Source: an uncultured Clostridia bacterium (GTDB lineage Bacteria > Bacillota > Clostridia > Oscillospirales > Acutalibacteraceae). Taken from it: a stretch of 15,658 bases of DNA. Shown piece by piece: positions 13,993-15,658 of this stretch. The stretch's first letter is position 1. The number at the start of each line of letters is the position of its first letter. Position numbers and translations under genes: made by a program. The stretch lies in NCBI GenBank assembly GCA_947171615.1, contig CAMVYG010000030.1, forward strand, positions 1-15,658. Direction: 5' to 3'. A model generated the notes under the pieces. It searched no databases. It had not been told where the DNA came from and saw only the letters and a program-made list of their open reading frames with translations.

Positions 13993-14715
13993 TCAGAGAG
14001 ACGAATCCTGATCTTCCGGCGAGGCCTCCCGCGCGTTTACCTGAGCGCGCAGCCTTTCCAGCTCCTTTTCCATCGCTTCCATTTCCTGCTGCTTAGAGGT
14101 GCTTTCTGCTTGTATCATCTGCTTTTCCCGGCGCTCCTGCTTTCCTGCTGCAACCCGGCGGAGCACATCCCACAATACAAAGAGTAAAATGGGTCCTCCA
14201 ATGAAGATAAGCATACCCGGCATGGACTGCAGAAACATGGCAAAATTACCTGCCCCTGCAATGCTTACCCCGGTATACTTCCCCTGCACCTGGTTGGGGT
14301 AAACCGGCTTAGCGTCCTCGGCATTGTTGGCGTCACCCTGAGTAATATACATGAGAAGACCGTTCTCCTCCTGTACCTCTATAATTCTATGGGTAACGGC
14401 GGACTCTTCTTCCAGATAACAGATCACATCGTTTACCTTCAGGGTATAGGGATCCGTTTTCTGAATGAAAATCATATCCCCGGCGTCAAAGGAATCCGGA
14501 TTGTCACCGGACATGGAGCCGGAAAGCACCACCACCGGTGAAAAGCCAAATACCGAAGGAATATGATCCGGGTCAGTATAAGAACGAACGATCATCACCA
14601 CATTTAAAATGATGATCGGGATAAAAAGCACGCACAAAACAACGCCGAGGACATTGAACACTGCCCGCAGCGGCCCATTTTGCTTTTTCTGAGGCTCTCT
14701 TACGCCTTCTCCCAT
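13993..14715 (-). CDS. sipW: SipW-type signal peptidase I with coiled-coil tail
   Basis: A 240-residue membrane peptidase of the ER/SipW class. The first membrane helix is at about 17-43. The outside catalytic domain has VVLSGSMSG with Ser67, DAGDMIFI, AVTHRII with His109 where bacterial-type enzymes have lysine, and TQGDANNAED with Asp128. A second helix (about 156-184) leads to a charged cytoplasmic tail, with a likely coiled coil at about 190-228 (KQERREKQMIQAE, EMEAMEKELERLRAQ). Such a tail is absent from the second peptidase in this window. The ATG at 14715 is the best start, though its ribosome site is weak. It is the first gene of the cluster and stands next to cargo 1, as SipW stands beside TasA in Bacillus. 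Role: cutting AKY-type signal peptides. Confidence 0.93.
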   Translation of the reverse strand: MGEGVREPQKKQNGPLRAVFNVLGVVLCVLFIPIIILNVVMIVRSYTDPDHIPSVFGFSPVVVLSGSMSGDNPDSFDAGDMIFIQKTDPYTLKVNDVICYLEEESAVTHRIIEVQEENGLLMYITQGDANNAEDAKPVYPNQVQGKYTGVSIAGAGNFAMFLQSMPGMLIFIGGPILLFVLWDVLRRVAAGKQERREKQMIQAESTSKQQEMEAMEKELERLRAQVNAREASPEDQDSSL

Positions 14716-14919
14716 TACAAAATCACATCATTTCCATAAACAATATAACCCGTAAGGAAACACAGCGCGCCGTAAAATTTATGTACAGACAGGTTCCTTT
14801 TTCGCAGAAAGCCAAGCAAAAAATCTAAAATTCCAATGAAAATCTAGGTTTCCTTTTTCACAAAACTTCACATTCTGGAAAAATCCGCAACAATACAACG
14901 CTCTGTATTTCTACTTTGT

Positions 14920-14947
14920 ATTTTATCATGTTCTGCCTATTTTTCAA
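14920..14947 (-). promoter_or_regulatory. Candidate promoter of the SipW cluster
   Basis: On the minus strand TTGAAA (14942-14947) and TAAAAT (14920-14925) are separated by 16 bases. This would give a leader of about 200 bases before the first peptidase, containing the AGGTTYCC direct repeats. Confidence 0.4.
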
Positions 14948-15071
14948 GAGGCAACACTGTTTTGACAGCAATTTTCACTTTTTTCCGAATTTTTCCTCTA
15001 ATTGAAATACTGAAAGTAATAAATTGCACAAATTTTTCTTTTTGACACTAGATTTCGAGTGAGGTTTCCGG

Positions 15072-15077
15072 TATAAT
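15072..15077 (+). promoter_or_regulatory. -10 box TATAAT of the LytTR regulator gene
   Basis: A perfect TATAAT lies 34 bases before the regulator's ATG. A perfect TTGACA (15042-15047) lies 24 bases upstream of it, too far for a normal sigma-A promoter. At 17 bases there is only a weak TAGATT. An activator-dependent promoter would fit. Confidence 0.5.
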
Positions 15078-15111
15078 TAAGTGAAAGATTTTCAGCAAGG
15101 GAGGAAACCAT

Positions 15112-15658
15112 ATGCTGAATATTTCACTTTACGGCAATGATTCTCTCTTTCTTACAGAGCTTCAAAGGGACCTTTCCGCAAAGCTGGAAAGCGCCATGCA
15201 GGGGGTGTGCCGGTTTCAATGCTTATCTTTTCTCCAGACCAGCCTGTATGAGCATCTGGGAGCTCCGCCGGATCTGTGCGTGGTAGATCTTCGGGAAGAC
15301 CCGGATGAGGCCATGGACTTTGTCCGCCGGCTGCGCAGAAATGCCGGAACAGAAGTCATGGTGGTGGCGCCCTCTCCGGACTGGGCCATGGAAGCCTATG
15401 ACGCCGATGTAATGTCCTACCTTCTCAGCCCGCCGAACAGCTCCAGAATGGCGGAAATCATCTTGCGGCGGTTTGCTCAGCGGTTTCAACCCCAATCCCT
15501 GCAATTTCCCTTCCGCACCGCTTCCGGCACCCAGGTATTGGCAGCGGAGCATATTGTTTATGTAGAATATTCCGATCACCGGCTGCTGATTCATACCGAT
15601 TCCGAGGAGCGTTTTTCTACTACCACCATGCGGTTTTCTTTTGCCAAAGCCACCGAAG
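15112..15658 (+). CDS. LytTR-type response regulator, partial (runs off right edge)
   Basis: An open frame of 182 codons starts at ATG 15112, after a strong GGGAGG 7 bases upstream. Residues about 1-118 are receiver-like: MLNISLYGND at the start, LCVVDLRED with the likely phospho-acceptor Asp59, EVMVVAPS, and YLLSPP. From about 132 a LytTR DNA-binding domain begins (FPFRTASGTQVLAAEHIVYVE, then HRLLIHT). Family members (LytR/AgrA) bind short direct repeats and often control surface and biofilm genes. The receiver pocket looks eroded: the usual acidic pair near the N-terminus reads GND, and the conserved Lys of the KP motif is Ser (LLSPP). It is divergent from the SipW cluster and is its likely regulator. 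No histidine kinase is visible; one could lie beyond the edge. Confidence 0.85.
   Translation, partial: MLNISLYGNDSLFLTELQRDLSAKLESAMQGVCRFQCLSFLQTSLYEHLGAPPDLCVVDLREDPDEAMDFVRRLRRNAGTEVMVVAPSPDWAMEAYDADVMSYLLSPPNSSRMAEIILRRFAQRFQPQSLQFPFRTASGTQVLAAEHIVYVEYSDHRLLIHTDSEERFSTTTMRFSFAKATE

Larger units (their letters stand above)
14716..15111. other. AT-rich divergent control region, no gene
   Basis: This 396-bp space between the cluster's first gene and the LytTR regulator holds no supported reading frame. It holds promoters in both directions (described separately) and a direct repeat AGGTTCCTTTTTCGCA (14791-14806) / AGGTTTCCTTTTTCACA (14846-14862), spaced 55 bases start to start. The word AGGTTTCC recurs at 15062-15069 just before the TATAAT of the regulator. 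These are candidate sites for a regulator, possibly the LytTR protein itself, but they do not clearly match the known LytTR consensus. Confidence 0.45.

Noticed and set aside
15223..15594. Minus-strand 123-codon frame at the right end
   Set aside because: Mirror of the LytTR regulator, whose start has a strong ribosome site and recognisable receiver and LytTR parts.

Overview
The window looks like chromosome of a Gram-positive anaerobe of the class Clostridia, probably a gut member of the Oscillospirales. I infer this from several signs: an S-layer-homology protein, strong AGGAGG-type ribosome sites, several SipW-type secretion genes, a BspA-like surface protein, and dispersed intergenic repeats of a kind common in that group. 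Species cannot be named from the sequence alone.

Left part (1-3850), envelope and sugar use. A truncated SLH-domain protein runs off the left edge on the minus strand. Next is a complete GH31 alpha-xylosidase (YicI type, minus), which ends in a strong hairpin terminator. It is divergent from a cupin-AraC regulator (plus), with a 193-bp shared control region carrying palindromes.

Middle and right (4250-14950), a SipW/TasA-like secretion cluster, all on the minus strand. In transcription order: a SipW-type signal peptidase with a coiled-coil tail; a TasA/camelysin-like protein with an SGTLAKY signal; an internal terminator; a membrane-anchored modular protein whose C-terminal domain resembles the TasA-like protein; a second, shorter SipW-type peptidase; a second TasA-like protein (TGTMAKY); a nucleoside phosphorylase in an AT-richer island; a third SipW-cognate protein (GATMAKY); and a 921-residue BspA/Ig-like surface protein, followed by a strong terminator. 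A LytTR-type response regulator with an eroded receiver pocket starts divergently upstream of the first peptidase and runs off the right edge.

How it may work together (inference): the two non-canonical peptidases, which carry a Ser/His pair rather than Ser/Lys, would process the three AKY-signal proteins. These could assemble into an extracellular fibre or matrix, anchored or organised by the two large modular proteins. The divergent LytTR regulator is the obvious candidate controller.

The spaces between the cluster genes are unusually long for an operon and are filled with repeats: TTAGTTG-type tracts in inverted pairs, a recurring motif GATAAACTATAATTT, and MITE-like elements with TGTCATYCTGA ends. 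I saw no tRNA, rRNA, CRISPR array, sortase, LPXTG motif or transposase gene.
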